Below are positions 63,301 to 64,000 of a stretch of 64,000 nt of DNA, piece after piece. Position 1 is the stretch's first letter. Every line of letters starts with the position of its first letter. This DNA comes from Planctomycetota bacterium (lineage in GTDB: Bacteria; Planctomycetota; UBA8742; UBA2392): NCBI GenBank assembly GCA_019636215.1, contig JAHBXZ010000010.1, positions 1-64,000 of the forward strand, given 5' to 3'. Position numbers and translations under genes: made by a program. The notes under the pieces are model-generated. The model was not told where the DNA came from, made no database searches, and saw nothing but the letters and a program-made list of their open reading frames with translations.

Positions 63301-64000
63301 ATGACCGAATCCGCCCCGGAAGTGGCGTTTACACCCGACGAACCAACCGACCACAAGCGCAGCTGGGCGCGGGTGGCCGTGGGCATGGCGCCATCGCTGG
63401 TGGCCTTGGCCGCGTGGTGGGGCGGCACGGCGCTGGGCTGGCTGCCTGACATCAAGGGGCTGTTTCCGGTGTTTGTGGTGTGGGTGTTTGCATCGGCGAT
63501 GGTGCCGCTGGCGTACATCCGCAAGCTGTACTGCCTGCTGATCGTGTTTTTTCTGCCGCTGCCGATCACGGCCTTTGTGCTGGCCATGAACTTCACCACC
63601 GCACGTGTCGAAGGCGCCAGCATGTGGCCCACGCTGGTGGAAGGCGACGTGCTGCTGGTGGACACCACGGCCGACCCCGCGCCGCTGGGCATTTATGTGT
63701 TCGAGGTTGAGGGCGAAAACAACCCGCTGGTCAAGCGGCTGGCGGCCATGCCGGGCCAGCTGGTGGATCTGCGTTTCGGGCGCATGTTTGCCGATGATGT
63801 GGAAGTTCACCCGCGTCGGGGCGGCCGGACTGACGAATGGAACACGGAGCGCCCGGTGCCTTCGGTGTCAGGCATGAGTTTCCCGCGCACACTGAAAGAC
63901 GACCAGTACTTCCTGCTGGGCGACAACCCGGCGCAAAGCCGCGATTCCAGGCGCTTCGGCCCGGTGGGGCGCGACAGCATCAAGGGCCGGGTGGTGTGGT
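63301..64000 (+). CDS. lepB: Signal peptidase I (partial, runs off the window)
   Basis: At least 233 residues from ATG 63301, with no stop before the window end. Three hydrophobic helices (about residues 20-43, 50-66 and 75-95) come first, then the S26 protease core: EGASMWPTLVEGD (catalytic Ser107), NPLVKRLAAMPGQ (catalytic Lys145) and YFLLGDNPAQSRDSRRFG. It cleaves Sec and Tat signal peptides on the outer face of the membrane. More than one N-terminal helix is a larger membrane anchor than in many Gram-positive SPases. The reading is in frame throughout. Confidence 0.92.
   Translation, partial: MTESAPEVAFTPDEPTDHKRSWARVAVGMAPSLVALAAWWGGTALGWLPDIKGLFPVFVVWVFASAMVPLAYIRKLYCLLIVFFLPLPITAFVLAMNFTTARVEGASMWPTLVEGDVLLVDTTADPAPLGIYVFEVEGENNPLVKRLAAMPGQLVDLRFGRMFADDVEVHPRRGGRTDEWNTERPVPSVSGMSFPRTLKDDQYFLLGDNPAQSRDSRRFGPVGRDSIKGRVVW

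Overview
The window is GC-rich, gene-dense bacterial chromosome. Eukaryote-type Ser/Thr kinases (one fused to a WD40 propeller), Ig-repeat lipoproteins including one of about 3,830 residues, a redoxin/heme/copper-monooxygenase fusion, ThyX, and hairpin-forming intergenic word repeats (for example CGCAGAGGCGC and CAGAACTC) suggest a planctomycete-like or other PVC/uncultured lineage. That placement is inference; no rRNA or other decisive marker is present.

Layout. 1-7943: a complete tryptophan operon, trpE-G-D-C-F-B-A, plus aroF (DAHP synthase), preceded by a Trp-Trp-Trp leader peptide and an attenuator. 7966-13941: a divergent DUF6572 gene, then a sulfur-assimilation operon (cysC, a small membrane protein, a YeiH-type exporter, a sulfite reductase-APS/PAPS reductase fusion, SUMT) that carries two separate Cys-rich leader-peptide attenuators and ends in a long terminator. 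13977-22305: a Tat-exported phosphatase, an MGDG-type glycosyltransferase, a sterol-desaturase-like hydroxylase, a membrane protein, a PknB-type kinase and a degenerate aldo/keto reductase. 22641-27259: dnaA and dnaN, separated by a surface protein gene and a non-coding stretch that may be the origin. 27267-33870: dCTP deaminase, a secreted hydrolase with Ig repeats, thyX and small unknowns. 34031-54414: an initiator tRNA-fMet whose 3' end is repeated twice downstream; the first interval holds a recombinase remnant and a four-gene MoxR-DUF5682-VWA-SWIM module, the second the giant lipoprotein gene. 54722-64000: a kinase-WD40 protein, the redoxin fusion, gatA/gatC and the start of lepB.

Most striking: three ribosome-mediated attenuators can be read directly (Trp at 219-347, Cys at 8444-8581, Cys at 9177-9301). 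Each has a short peptide with clustered regulatory codons, a terminator, and a mutually exclusive antiterminator. For the Trp and first Cys leaders, promoter-like hexamers lie only 7-10 nt before the ATG, so these peptides may be translated from leaderless mRNAs. A palindromic repeat is also inserted in frame inside trpA. The tRNA-anchored island with the MoxR module is the best candidate for an uncharacterised multi-protein system.
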